A stretch of 64,000 nucleotides of DNA from Thetidibacter halocola. GTDB lineage: Bacteria; Pseudomonadota; Alphaproteobacteria; Rhodobacterales; Rhodobacteraceae. The stretch is taken from assembly GCF_018224955.1 (NCBI RefSeq), contig NZ_JAGTUU010000004.1:186001-250000 (forward strand). Reading direction: 5' to 3'. Numbering within the stretch: the stretch's first letter is position 1; each line of letters starts with the position of its first letter. Positions 44,490 to 55,385 of this stretch are shown piece by piece. Position numbers and translations under genes: made by a program. The notes under the pieces are model-generated. The model saw nothing but the letters and a program-made list of their open reading frames with translations, was not told where the DNA came from and ran no database searches.

Positions 44490-44575
44490 CCCACTGCCAC
44501 GGACCGCTGGTCCCGGCTGTCAGGCCTCACCCCTCCTCCCAAAGGCGCGGACCCGGTTCGGCGCAAGGCCTCCTG

Positions 44576-44806
44576 TCAACGAAGCACGGCGTCCAGCGGC
44601 GGCAAGCCGTTGAAGCCAATCGAGGCGTTGGGCACTCTATAGACGTCGCCGTTGCGGATCACCAGCCCGTAAGCCGGACCACAGCAACCTTGGACGGCGC
44701 CGTTGCCCCAGAGCGCGGGGATATCTGCCGCCTCGACAGTGGCCATGTGCAGACATTCGGGACAACCCAGACAGTACATTTCACCGGGTCGATCAAGCCG
44801 GGACAT
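44576..44806 (-). CDS. Small Cys-rich protein of unknown function
   Basis: 76 residues, MSRLDRPGEMYCLGCPECLH at the start. C12, C15 and C18 (C-x2-C-x2-C), then C41-C42 in QGCCGPAYG, could bind zinc or an iron-sulfur cluster. The rest is hydrophobic/neutral (YGLVIRNGDVYRVP). No family recognised. It follows the 66-residue zinc-ribbon gene by 20 bp in the same direction and ends before a good terminator, so the two small genes form one transcript beside sdhB. Confidence 0.6.
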   Translation of the reverse strand: MSRLDRPGEMYCLGCPECLHMATVEAADIPALWGNGAVQGCCGPAYGLVIRNGDVYRVPNASIGFNGLPPLDAVLR

Positions 44807-44826
44807 GCGCGATCCAATCCAGCCTT

Positions 44827-45027
44827 CTAGTCGTCCAGGATGCCGTCGCGGTGACACGATTCCGGCTTTCTTCCCTTCGGCCCGGTGGTTTCGGCGCCGC
44901 ACTGGATGCAGCGCCAGCGGCTGACATCGCCTTGCGGAAACTCGCGCCACCGGCAGGAGCGGGTCCGTCGGTTGGCAAAGACCGCGATCAGCACGAAGGC
45001 AAGGATGAGACCCAGGAGGATATGCAT
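44827..45027 (-). CDS. Small membrane-anchored zinc-ribbon-like protein
   Basis: 66 residues. An N-terminal transmembrane helix (MHILLGLILAFVLIAVFANR) is followed by a cytosolic C-x13-C-x2-C-x15-C arrangement (SCRW...RCIQCGAE...ESCHR). This fits a one-ribbon metal site. Similar tiny proteins with RWRC-x-x-C-G-A-E occur in Rhodobacterales, with no assigned role. It probably heads a two-gene transcript with the 76-residue gene. Confidence 0.65.
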   Translation of the reverse strand: MHILLGLILAFVLIAVFANRRTRSCRWREFPQGDVSRWRCIQCGAETTGPKGRKPESCHRDGILDD

Positions 45028-45102
45028 GGCGGCACCCTATCCCCTGCGCGGGACACAACCAATCCCCCGGCGGCCGCGCCCCACGGCCAACCGGAAACGG
45101 CA

Positions 45103-45125
45103 AGGCCGGGCGCATGGCCCGGCCT
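45103..45125 (-). terminator. Terminator hairpin of the sdh operon
   Basis: A 9-bp stem AGGCCGGGC/GCCCGGCCT with loop GCATG begins 22 bp past the sdhB stop. It is followed on the minus strand by TTGCCGTTTCC. Confidence 0.75.
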
Positions 45126-45147
45126 CGATCCAGCATCGCGAGGCGGT

Positions 45148-45927
45148 TCAGACCACCCGTTCGACCATCATCTTCTTGATCTCGGCGATGGCCTTGGCCG
45201 GGTTCAGACCCTTGGGGCAGGTCTTGGCGCAGTTCATGATCGTGTGGCAGCGATACAGCTTGAACGGATCCTCGAGCTGATCCAGCCGCTCGCCCGTCGC
45301 CTCGTCGCGCGAATCGATGATCCAGCGATAGGCATGCAGCAGCGCCGCCGGGCCGAGATAGCGGTCGCCGTTCCACCAGTAGGACGGGCAGGACGTGCTG
45401 CACGACGCGCACATCACGCATTCATAGAGCCCATCCAGCTTCTTGCGGTCCTCGATCGACTGCTTCCACTCCTTCGCAGGACGGTTCGTCTTGGTTTCCA
45501 GCCAGGGCATGATGCTGGCGTGCTGGGCGTAGAAATGGGTCAGGTCCGGGATCAGGTCCTTGATGACCGGCATATGCGGCAGCGGGTAGATCTTCACGTC
45601 GCCCTTGATCTCGTCGAGACCGTAGATGCAGGCCAGCGTGTTGATCCCGTCGATGTTCATCGCGCAGGAGCCGCAGATGCCTTCGCGGCAGGACCGGCGG
45701 AAGGTCAGCGTGGGGTCGATCTCGGTCTTGATCTTGATCAGCGCGTCCAGGACCATCGGACCGCACTTGTCCATATCGATGAAATAGGTGTCGACGCGGG
45801 GATTCTGACCGTCATCCGGGTTCCAGCGGTAGATCTGGAACTTTCGGACGTTCTTGGCATCCGCCGGCTTGGGCCAGGTCTTGCCCGTGCGTATGGTGGA
45901 GTTCTTCGGCAGAGTGAATTGAACCAT
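45148..45927 (-). CDS. sdhB: Succinate dehydrogenase iron-sulfur subunit
   Basis: A 259-residue complex II subunit that carries electrons from FAD to quinone. [2Fe-2S] ligands C80, C85, C88 and C100 ([12 protein letters not shown]...LAC). [4Fe-4S]/[3Fe-4S] ligands C170, C173, C176, C180, C227, C233 and C237 ([25 protein letters not shown]). AAGGAG precedes ATG 45927. Last gene of the sdhCDAxB operon, 10 bp after a small lipoprotein gene. Confidence 0.98.
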   Translation of the reverse strand: MVQFTLPKNSTIRTGKTWPKPADAKNVRKFQIYRWNPDDGQNPRVDTYFIDMDKCGPMVLDALIKIKTEIDPTLTFRRSCREGICGSCAMNIDGINTLACIYGLDEIKGDVKIYPLPHMPVIKDLIPDLTHFYAQHASIMPWLETKTNRPAKEWKQSIEDRKKLDGLYECVMCASCSTSCPSYWWNGDRYLGPAALLHAYRWIIDSRDEATGERLDQLEDPFKLYRCHTIMNCAKTCPKGLNPAKAIAEIKKMMVERVV

Positions 45928-45937
45928 CTCTCTCTCC

Positions 45938-46246
45938 TTATCGAAGCAATGCGGGCAGGCCTTGCGTGCCCAGGCAGGTGAGTGTCCCGGGTTGCGAGAC
46001 GATGTCGGACACGATCCGCGCCGTGTTCTCGTTCGGGCCAAGGACGCTGTCGGCGGCCAGCGCGCTGATCTGCGGCGCGCTGGCATTGTCGATGATGCAG
46101 TCGATCGCCGGTTGCACGGGGATGCCCGGGAAACGCTGCGCGACGATCGGAGTGATCGCAGAGCGGGCAGCCTCGCGCGCCAGTTGGTCCTGCGCCTGCG
46201 GGGTGCAGGCTGCAAGCAACAGCATAAGGGCGAGGCCGACACGCAT
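45938..46246 (-). CDS. Small lipoprotein embedded in the sdh operon
   Basis: A 102-residue putative lipoprotein: [22 protein letters not shown] with lipobox L-A-A-C (C15). Two further Cys (C-I-I-D and L-T-C-L-G) may form a disulfide. The start overlaps the sdhA stop by one base and it ends 10 bp before sdhB, so it is translated with complex II. Small lipoproteins at this position are common in Rhodobacterales and of unknown function; a role in complex II maturation is possible but unproven. Confidence 0.8.
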   Translation of the reverse strand: MRVGLALMLLLAACTPQAQDQLAREAARSAITPIVAQRFPGIPVQPAIDCIIDNASAPQISALAADSVLGPNENTARIVSDIVSQPGTLTCLGTQGLPALLR

Positions 46247-48048
46247 CAGAACGTCCGCGCCTTGGGCGCGATCCGCTTGAGCGAGATACCGCCTTCCTCT
46301 TCGGTCGTCAGCGGATCGGTGATCACAGGTCGGAACGACAGGGCGACGGTCGGCCCATCGACGCGCGCGACGGAGTGGACACGCCACTTGTCGTCGTTGC
46401 GCGTCGTGTGATCCTCGGTCGCATGCGCGCCGCGGCTTTCCTTGCGCGCCTCGGCGGCGACGATGGTGGCCAACGCGTTCGGCATCAGGTTGGTCAGCTC
46501 GAGCGTTTCCATCAGGTCCGAGTTCCAGACGAGGCTGCGGTCGGTGACATTGATGTCGCCCATCTTGCCGGCGATGGTTGTCATCTTCTCGACGCCTTCA
46601 GCCAGCGTCTTGTCGGTACGGAACACGGCTGCGTCGGCCTGCATGGTCTTCTGCATCTCCAGCCGCAACTCGGCGGTCGGCATGGCGCCGTCGGCGTGGC
46701 GCAGGCCGTCGAACCGGTCGAAGGCCTTGTCGATCTCGGATTGCGGCGCGACCGGCACGGCAGTTCCCGCATCCACGATCTGACCGGCACGGATCGCTGC
46801 AGCGCGGCCGAACACGACGAGGTCGATCAACGAGTTGGAGCCCAGCCGGTTCGCCCCGTGCACCGAGGCGCATCCCGCCTCTCCCACGGCCATCAGGCCA
46901 GGCACGATGGCGTTGGGGTCATCCTTGGTCGGGTTCAGAACCTCGCCCCAGTAGTTCGTCGGGATGCCGCCCATGTTGTAGTGCACGGTCGGCAGGACGG
47001 GGATCGGTTCCTTGGTCACGTCGACGCCGGCAAAGATCTTGGCCGATTCCGAGATGCCCGGCAGGCGTTCCGCCAGTGCCTCTTTCGGCAGGTGGCTGAG
47101 GTTCAGGTGGATGTGATCCTTGCCCTCGCCCACGCCGCGGCCTTCGCGGATCTCCATCGTCATGCAGCGGCTGACATAGTCGCGCGGCGCGAGGTCCTTG
47201 TAGTTGGGCGCATAGCGCTCCATGAACCGCTCGCCTTCGGAGTTGGTCAGATAACCGCCCTCGCCCCGCGCGCCTTCGGTAATCAGGCAGCCCGAGCCGT
47301 AGATGCCGGTCGGGTGGAACTGCACGAATTCCATGTCCTGAAGCGCGAGGCCCGCGCGGGCCACCATGCCGCCGCCGTCACCGGTGCAGGTGTGGGCGCT
47401 CGTGGCGGAGAAATAAGCACGGCCATAGCCGCCCGTGGCCAGCACGGTCATCTTCGCGTTGAAGACGTGGAAGGTGCCGTCATCCAGCTTCCAGCAGAGC
47501 ACGCCCTTGCACTGGCCGTCTTCCATCAGCAGGTCGATGGCGAAATACTCGATGTAGAACTCGGCGTTGTTCTTGAGGCTCTGGCCATACAGCGTGTGCA
47601 GGATGGCGTGGCCGGTGCGGTCTGCGGCGGCACAGGTGCGCTGAACCGGCGGGCCCTCGCCGAACTCGGTCGTGTGGCCGCCGAAGGGACGCTGGTAGAT
47701 CTTGCCCTGTTCGGTGCGGCTGAACGGCACGCCATAGTGTTCCAGCTCGTAAACCGCCTTGGGCGCCTCGCGGGCGAGGTACTCCATCGCATCGGTATCG
47801 CCCAGCCAGTCGGACCCCTTGACTGTGTCATACATGTGCCACTGCCAGCTGTCCGGGCCCATGTTGCCGAGCGACGCGGCGATGCCGCCCTGTGCGGCCA
47901 CGGTGTGCGAACGGGTCGGGAAGACCTTGGTCACGCAAGCCGTGCGCAGCCCCTGCTCGGCCATGCCCAGCGTCGCGCGCAGACCGGCACCCCCGGCACC
48001 GACCACCACGACGTCGTAATCATGCGTTTCGTATTCGTATGCAGCCAT
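46246..48048 (-). CDS. sdhA: Succinate dehydrogenase flavoprotein subunit
   Basis: A 600-residue catalytic subunit that oxidises succinate to fumarate. The FAD Rossmann motif [12 protein letters not shown] is at ~14-25. H48 in [12 protein letters not shown] is the covalent FAD attachment site. Active-site segments are [21 protein letters not shown] and [15 protein letters not shown]. The C-terminus ends [15 protein letters not shown]. It follows sdhD by 66 bp. Confidence 0.98.
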   Translation of the reverse strand: MAAYEYETHDYDVVVVGAGGAGLRATLGMAEQGLRTACVTKVFPTRSHTVAAQGGIAASLGNMGPDSWQWHMYDTVKGSDWLGDTDAMEYLAREAPKAVYELEHYGVPFSRTEQGKIYQRPFGGHTTEFGEGPPVQRTCAAADRTGHAILHTLYGQSLKNNAEFYIEYFAIDLLMEDGQCKGVLCWKLDDGTFHVFNAKMTVLATGGYGRAYFSATSAHTCTGDGGGMVARAGLALQDMEFVQFHPTGIYGSGCLITEGARGEGGYLTNSEGERFMERYAPNYKDLAPRDYVSRCMTMEIREGRGVGEGKDHIHLNLSHLPKEALAERLPGISESAKIFAGVDVTKEPIPVLPTVHYNMGGIPTNYWGEVLNPTKDDPNAIVPGLMAVGEAGCASVHGANRLGSNSLIDLVVFGRAAAIRAGQIVDAGTAVPVAPQSEIDKAFDRFDGLRHADGAMPTAELRLEMQKTMQADAAVFRTDKTLAEGVEKMTTIAGKMGDINVTDRSLVWNSDLMETLELTNLMPNALATIVAAEARKESRGAHATEDHTTRNDDKWRVHSVARVDGPTVALSFRPVITDPLTTEEEGGISLKRIAPKARTF

Positions 48049-48114
48049 GTCTCGTCTCGATATTCGGGGCCGCGCGGCGCAAGGCGCGCGCTGCGGCGCG
48101 TGTCGTTTTCTGGA

Positions 48115-48486
48115 TCAGAGCGCGAGGCGCGCGATGGCGAACAGGCCCACGCCCGCCGCGCCATAGCTGACGCAGGTCATCGCCAGGATCAGCACCTTTT
48201 CCATCGGACCATGCACATAGTCCTCGATCAGAACCTGCACACCGTCGTTGAAGTGCTTGAAGCCCACGGCGATGGTCAGTGCGGCGACGATGGCCGGGAA
48301 CGGACGGCTGTAATAGGCCAGCACCTCTTCATAGGTGCCGCCCAGAGCGTTGCCGAAGGTGAAGACGAACAGCGGCACCAGGATCAGCAGCGCGACGCTG
48401 CTTTTCTTCATCGACCAGTGATGTTGCGTCCCGGTCTTGGACGCGCCCCAGCCCACGGCCCGCTTGCGGTCGGTCAGATACGCCAT
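48115..48486 (-). CDS. sdhD: Succinate dehydrogenase membrane anchor subunit
   Basis: 123 residues with three transmembrane helices (VALLILVPLFVFTFG; FPAIVAALTIAVGF; KVLILAMTCVSYGAAGVGLFA). HFNDGVQVLIEDYVHG is the family signature near the quinone/heme site. GAGGGGG precedes ATG 48486. The gap from sdhC is 10 bp. Confidence 0.94.
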   Translation of the reverse strand: MAYLTDRKRAVGWGASKTGTQHHWSMKKSSVALLILVPLFVFTFGNALGGTYEEVLAYYSRPFPAIVAALTIAVGFKHFNDGVQVLIEDYVHGPMEKVLILAMTCVSYGAAGVGLFAIARLAL

Positions 48487-48496
48487 GTCGGCCCCC

Positions 48497-48886
48497 TCAG
48501 ACAAAGATTGCGGTGAAGATGGTCAGGATGACCGAGCCGATGACGATGGCCCAGCTGAGCATGTCGGCGCTTTCGACGTCGAGCATCTTGCCCTCGTCCC
48601 AGATCATGTGCCGGACTCCGGCCAGCGTGTGATACCACAGCGCCCAGACCGAGCCGAACATCACCAGGTCGCCGAACCACGAGGTAAGAACGGCGTTTGC
48701 GACCGCGAAGTAGGCCTCGGAGGTCGCGGCGGCCAGAAGCCACCAGACGATCATCAGCGACCCGATCAGCAGGGCGTTGCCCGTGATCCGGGTAAGGATC
48801 GAGGTGATCGAGTTCAACTGCGGGCGGTAATACGGCCCGATCATAAAAGGAGAGAGCGGGCGCTTGCCCCGGTTCACGTCGGCCAT
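48497..48886 (-). CDS. sdhC: Succinate dehydrogenase cytochrome b556 subunit
   Basis: 129 residues. Three membrane helices follow RPLSPFMIGPYYRPQLNSITSI, the typical opening. H86 in WYHTLAGVRHMIWD is the likely heme b ligand. AAAGGAC precedes ATG 48886. First gene of the sdh operon; two TGTGATCAC palindromes lie 118-148 bp upstream. Confidence 0.95.
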   Translation of the reverse strand: MADVNRGKRPLSPFMIGPYYRPQLNSITSILTRITGNALLIGSLMIVWWLLAAATSEAYFAVANAVLTSWFGDLVMFGSVWALWYHTLAGVRHMIWDEGKMLDVESADMLSWAIVIGSVILTIFTAIFV

Positions 48887-49004
48887 TGGCGATGTCCTTT
48901 CGGTTCCCTTGAGCCGGGTTGTAACGGTTTTGTGCCGCATGTCACGGGTCAAGGCCGCGCAGGGGCGCGGTTTTTTGGCGCAATCTGCGAGGAAAGTGCC
49001 GATT

Positions 49005-49034
49005 TGTGATCACGCGCCGAAAAGTGTGATCACA
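49005..49034. promoter_or_regulatory. Twin TGTGATCAC(A) operators upstream of sdhC
   Basis: TGTGATCACG (49005-49014) and TGTGATCACA (49025-49034) are palindromes whose centres are exactly 20 bp apart, so they lie on the same face of the helix. The same pair occurs upstream of sucC at 56431-56461. They probably bind a dimeric regulator cooperatively. Confidence 0.7.
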
Positions 49035-49060
49035 AAAATCCGTGCCCAGCCCGGCGGACC

Positions 49061-49264
49061 TTAGTCGATGAACCCCATCCGGTCGAGGGCGAGTCGCGCC
49101 GCCATCCGGATCGAGGGCTCTTCGGATCGCATGTCAGCATGGATCGACTGCATCAAGGCGGTCAATCGGCGCTGGCGCAGCATGGTGCGCATCATGTCCG
49201 GCACGGCCCCTTCGGGGAGCGCAACGACGTCCGCACTACGTGCGGGCAATTTCCGATCCGGCAT
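49061..49264 (-). CDS. Small hypothetical protein upstream of sdhC
   Basis: 67 residues, MPDRKLPARSADVVALPEGA followed by a helical RQRRLTALMQSIHADMRSEE and ending LALDRMGFID. Codon use looks normal for the genome and no larger ORF competes. No family recognised. It lies between mch and the sdh operators, reading in the same direction. It could be transcribed from the mch operon or alone. Confidence 0.55.
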   Translation of the reverse strand: MPDRKLPARSADVVALPEGAVPDMMRTMLRQRRLTALMQSIHADMRSEEPSIRMAARLALDRMGFID

Positions 49265-49361
49265 GGCAGCCCCGGTCCTTCTTGCGAATCCCCCTGTCAC
49301 CTCAGACTAGCAGCCCGGTCCGACGGGACGAAGCGTCTTTGCAACATGCCGGGGGCGGCGG

Positions 49362-50387
49362 TCACATCGGGATCAGCGCCCAGTAATCGAGATCCAGCAG
49401 CACATGCGGCAGGTAGCGGCCATCCTCGCCCTTGAGCGCGAAGGGCGCGCCGCCCTTCGTCGCCACCAACCGCAGGCGGATGGCGCCAACGCCGGGCGCA
49501 TCGGTCTGCGCCTTGTCCAGCACCTCGGACCAGGCCTTGACCGTGTCGCCCGCGAAACAGGGATTGGCATGGGCCCCCGCGTTGATGCCTGCGATCATCT
49601 GCGCATTCGCCAGCCCGTTGAAGGACAGGGCGCGCGCCAACGAGATCACGTGACCGCCATAGATCAGCCGGCCCTCGGGGCGGAAGGTCAGGTCGAAATG
49701 CACCTTGGCCGTGTTCTGCCAGAGCCGCGTCGCCATCATGTGCTCGGCTTCCTCGATCGTGACGCCGTCCACGTGGTCGATGGTTTCGCTTATGGCATAG
49801 TCGCCCCAGCGATGCGGCTCACCGGCCAGGGTGAAATCGTAGTTGGTGAAATCCAGCCCCTCGGGAATATGCAGATCGTCCACCGTCAGCGCCGGTTTCA
49901 GATCCGGCACCACGGTTTCGGGCGCGGCGGCCGACAGGTCGCGCTTGCGCACCATGACCCAGCGGACATACTCCATCACGACCTCGTCGCGCTGGTTGAT
50001 GCCGCGCGACCGGACATAAACCACCCCGGTCTTGCCGTTCGAGTTCTCCTTGAGCCCGATCACCTCGGAGGTGGAGCGCAGCGTGTCGCCCGGAAAGACC
50101 GGCGTCAGAAAGCGCCCCTCGGCATAGCCCAGGTTCGCCACGGCGTTCAGCGAGATGTCCGGCACCGTCTTGCCGAAGACCACATGGAAAGCCGCCAGAT
50201 CGTCGATGGGCGAGGCGGACAGCCCGCAGGATTGCGCGAACTGGTCCGAGGAACAGAGCGCGTGGCGGGCGGGATAGAGCGCGTGATACAGCGCCCGCTC
50301 GCCGCCCGAGACCGTCCGGGGCACCGCGTGTTCGATCACCTGGCCCAGCCGGTAATCCTCGAAAAAGCGACCCGGATTGGTCTTCAT
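49362..50387 (-). CDS. mch: Mesaconyl-CoA hydratase (beta-methylmalyl-CoA dehydratase)
   Basis: 341 residues with duplicated MaoC-like hot-dog domains, the size of R. sphaeroides Mch. It hydrates mesaconyl-CoA to beta-methylmalyl-CoA in the ethylmalonyl-CoA pathway. Recognisable blocks are GRFFEDYRLGQVIEHAVPRT, YALYPARHAL-type sequence with SCGLSASPIDD, and LIYGGHVISLARALSFNGL. Last gene of the operon mcl2-nnrU-DUF1737-mch. Operon partner Mcl2 releases malate from malyl-CoA further down the same pathway. Confidence 0.94.
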   Translation of the reverse strand: MKTNPGRFFEDYRLGQVIEHAVPRTVSGGERALYHALYPARHALCSSDQFAQSCGLSASPIDDLAAFHVVFGKTVPDISLNAVANLGYAEGRFLTPVFPGDTLRSTSEVIGLKENSNGKTGVVYVRSRGINQRDEVVMEYVRWVMVRKRDLSAAAPETVVPDLKPALTVDDLHIPEGLDFTNYDFTLAGEPHRWGDYAISETIDHVDGVTIEEAEHMMATRLWQNTAKVHFDLTFRPEGRLIYGGHVISLARALSFNGLANAQMIAGINAGAHANPCFAGDTVKAWSEVLDKAQTDAPGVGAIRLRLVATKGGAPFALKGEDGRYLPHVLLDLDYWALIPM

Positions 50388-50428
50388 TGCACTCTCCTTT
50401 GTCGCACTGCCGCCCTGCTACCGGAACG

Positions 50429-50632
50429 CTAGTGCTCGCTCAGCTTGATCTCGGGTGAATAGGTGCCCTCGACCTCCTTCACCACGGCCTGCCCGCAGCG
50501 CATCACGCCGTTGGCCGCATCGAAGGCATAGGTCGGGTCGCCATGCAGCGCCCAGCCGGCGTTCAGCGCGGCAGTCACCTTGTGGCAGAAGGCCGAGGTA
50601 TCGTCCTCGGTCAGGAAACGATAGAGTTTCAT
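50429..50632 (-). CDS. DUF1737 small protein
   Basis: 67 residues: MKLYRFLTEDDTSAFCHKVT, LNAGWALHGDPTYAFDAANG, MRCGQAVVKEVEG. This is the DUF1737 pattern (PF08410), a small cytosolic domain of unknown role. It lies 4 bp after nnrU and 41 bp before mch, inside an ethylmalonyl-CoA pathway operon. Confidence 0.85.
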   Translation of the reverse strand: MKLYRFLTEDDTSAFCHKVTAALNAGWALHGDPTYAFDAANGVMRCGQAVVKEVEGTYSPEIKLSEH

Positions 50633-50636
50633 GGCA

Positions 50637-51185
50637 TTACCCCGGGAACGGCCAGACGCCCAGCCAGGCGTGGATGGCGGTCATGATTGCGAACACCACC
50701 AGCGTGATGACGACCAGAAGGACATCCTTCTTCTTGTCGCCGGGCGCGGGGCGCTTCCATTCCTCAGCGCGGTTGATCATCGCCACCTCGGCGCCCGCCC
50801 AGACCAGCATCGAGCCGAACAGCAGGATCGAGGCCAGGTCGCCGTTCACCAGCAGGTGTGCCACGGCCCAGACCTTGACCGCCGTCAGCTGCGGGTGGCG
50901 CATCTTGCCGCGCAGGCGACCGGTGGTGGCCGACATGCCGTAGAGAAAGACCGCGATCAGCATCAGCAGGTTGTTTATGTGGACCATGAAGGTCGGAGGC
51001 GCCCAGACATGGATGAACTCGGCCCCGCGATAGCCCCAGATCATCAGGACAAGGCCCGCAAGGATGCCGACGGCGACAACGCCCTTGCCGGCATTGCCCA
51101 TGTTGGCGCGCATGTCGGGTGCGAGCCGCTTGAAGAAATGCGCACCGACCCAGAGGGCGATGCCGGCGATCAGGATGGCGAACAT
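50637..51185 (-). CDS. NnrU family membrane protein
   Basis: 182 residues with about five transmembrane helices. Typical NnrU sequences are IALWVGAHFFKRLAPDMR, FIHVWAPPTFMVHINNLLML and GRLRGKMRHPQLTAVKVWA, then HLLVNGDLASILLFG. NnrU was named from nitrite/nitric oxide reduction loci, but its biochemical function is unclear and no denitrification gene is nearby. The start lies 4 bp past the mcl2 stop. Confidence 0.9.
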   Translation of the reverse strand: MFAILIAGIALWVGAHFFKRLAPDMRANMGNAGKGVVAVGILAGLVLMIWGYRGAEFIHVWAPPTFMVHINNLLMLIAVFLYGMSATTGRLRGKMRHPQLTAVKVWAVAHLLVNGDLASILLFGSMLVWAGAEVAMINRAEEWKRPAPGDKKKDVLLVVITLVVFAIMTAIHAWLGVWPFPG

Positions 51186-51189
51186 GGGT

Positions 51190-52041
51190 TCACTCCGCTG
51201 CGAGGGTTTCAATTGCCTCCGCTTTTGCCAGTATTTCCCGTGCCGTGGCAACGTGCAGGTTTTCCACGATCTTGCCGTCGACAACCGCCACGCCCTGCCC
51301 TTGCGCCGCAGCCTCCTCGAAGGCCGCGATCTGGCGGCGGGCGAGGTCGATCTCGACCTCGGACGGGGCAAAGGCCGCGTTGGCGATATCGACCTGAGCG
51401 GGATGGATCAGCGTCTTGCCGTCCATGCCCATGTCGCGGCCCTGTTCGCATTCGGCGCGCAGCCCATCATCATCCTTGAAGGCATTGTAGACGCCATCGA
51501 CGATCACCACACCCTCGGCCTTGGCCGCCAGCAGGCACAGGCCGATGCCCGTCAGCATCGGCAGGCGGTCGGTGCGAAAGCGGCTTTGCAGCTCCTTGGC
51601 GAGATCGTTGGTGCCCATGACCATGCCGGCAAGGCGCGGATGCGCGGCGATCGCGGCGGCGTTCAGCATAGCGCGCGGCGTCTCCATCATCGCCCAAAGG
51701 GGCTTGTCGGTGACGGCGGCGGCGGCATCCAGTTGCGCGGTGCTCTCGACCTTGGGCAGCAGGATCGCGTCACAGTCCATCTGCGCCGCTGCCGCCAGGT
51801 CGTCTGCGCCCCACTCGGTCTCCAGCCCGTTGATCCTCACCAGCGTGGTGCGCTTGCCATAGCCCTGCGCCAGCGCGGCGCGCAGCGTGTCGCGCGCGGC
51901 AACCTTTTCCGCCGGTGCCACCGCGTCCTCGAGGTCGAAGATGATGGCGTCGACGGGCAGCGTGCGCGCCTTTTCCAGCGCCCGCTCTTTCGAGCCGGGG
52001 ATGTAGAGAACCGAGCGATAGGGCCGCACGCGCATGTCCAT
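51190..52041 (-). CDS. mcl2: (3S)-malyl-CoA thioesterase (CitE-like, Mcl2)
   Basis: A 283-residue HpcH/HpaI-citrate lyase-like TIM barrel. It opens MDMRVRPYRSVLYIPGSKER and continues DAIIFDLEDAVAP, METPRAML and GTNDLAKEL. It matches R. sphaeroides Mcl2 (285 residues), which hydrolyses (3S)-malyl-CoA to malate and CoA, rather than the longer lyase Mcl1. ATG 52041 has GGAGG five bases upstream; the second ATG at 52035 is less well placed. First gene of the mcl2-nnrU-DUF1737-mch operon. Confidence 0.9.
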   Translation of the reverse strand: MDMRVRPYRSVLYIPGSKERALEKARTLPVDAIIFDLEDAVAPAEKVAARDTLRAALAQGYGKRTTLVRINGLETEWGADDLAAAAQMDCDAILLPKVESTAQLDAAAAVTDKPLWAMMETPRAMLNAAAIAAHPRLAGMVMGTNDLAKELQSRFRTDRLPMLTGIGLCLLAAKAEGVVIVDGVYNAFKDDDGLRAECEQGRDMGMDGKTLIHPAQVDIANAAFAPSEVEIDLARRQIAAFEEAAAQGQGVAVVDGKIVENLHVATAREILAKAEAIETLAAE

Positions 52042-52328
52042 GAAGACCTCCAGCGAAATATTCTTGCGCGATGGGTGCGGTTTTTTGCCGGAAAGTTCAA
52101 GCGCAAATGTGCCGCAGCGCAGAAAACAGGCACTGCACCGCCGCGTTTGTCGCGGATTCTCTGCAACGTGCGGGCCGTTAACCATTTCTTGGCGGATCTG
52201 CCTCGATGCTGACCCCACGGAATGCAAAAGGGCCGCGAATTAGGGGCGCGGCCGGAAACGAGGGGACTCAACTGCCGGCCCGTGCGGCAAAGCCGCAGCC
52301 GACCGGCGCGCAGCCGAAAGGGTATGCG
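52042..52328. other. Divergent promoter region of mcl2 and a small exported protein
   Basis: 287 bp without a gene. It contains an exact CtrA half-site TTAACCAT (52178-52185), T-runs near 52080 (GGTTTTTTGCCGG) and GTTAACC. Two promoters are expected; hexamers could not be assigned safely. Confidence 0.45.
52178..52185. promoter_or_regulatory. CtrA half-site TTAACCAT
   Basis: Exact match to the 8-bp CtrA half-site seen in many Rhodobacterales promoters. It is 144 bp upstream of the small exported protein and 137 bp from mcl2. A single 8-mer can occur by chance. Confidence 0.3.
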
Positions 52329-52643
52329 ATGAGCAAGACGAAGGCGATGACAATGCTTCTGGCGGCCGGCACGATGCTGGGCGCCGCCTCTCTGGTCCAG
52401 GCGCAAAGCGCCTGCGCCCCGCGCGACCAGGTGATCGAACGGCTGGCGGCGAAGTACGGCGAATCGCGGCAGAGCATCGGGCTGGGCGCGAACAACGCGG
52501 TGATCGAGGTGTTCGCCTCGCTCGAAACCGGAACCTGGACGATCACCGCGACCACGGTCGACGGGATGACCTGCCTGATGGCCTCGGGCCAGGCGTTCGA
52601 GGAACTGGCCGACACCCTGCCGCCCAAGGGCGAGGATGCCTGA
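52329..52643 (+). CDS. Small exported protein of unknown function
   Basis: 104 residues. Signal peptide MSKTKAMTMLLAAGTMLGAASLVQAQ (cleavage after VQA). The mature part is an apparent beta-rich domain with two Cys (SACAPRD and DGMTCLM) that could pair. AAAGGG precedes the ATG. It is similar in feel to conserved exported proteins of Rhodobacterales; no function known. It converges on the TauE gene with a 21-bp gap. Confidence 0.75.
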   Translation: MSKTKAMTMLLAAGTMLGAASLVQAQSACAPRDQVIERLAAKYGESRQSIGLGANNAVIEVFASLETGTWTITATTVDGMTCLMASGQAFEELADTLPPKGEDA

Positions 52644-52664
52644 CAGCGGGGACGCGCCGCGCCG

Positions 52665-55382
<2,718 letters not shown>

Positions 55383-55385
55383 TCG

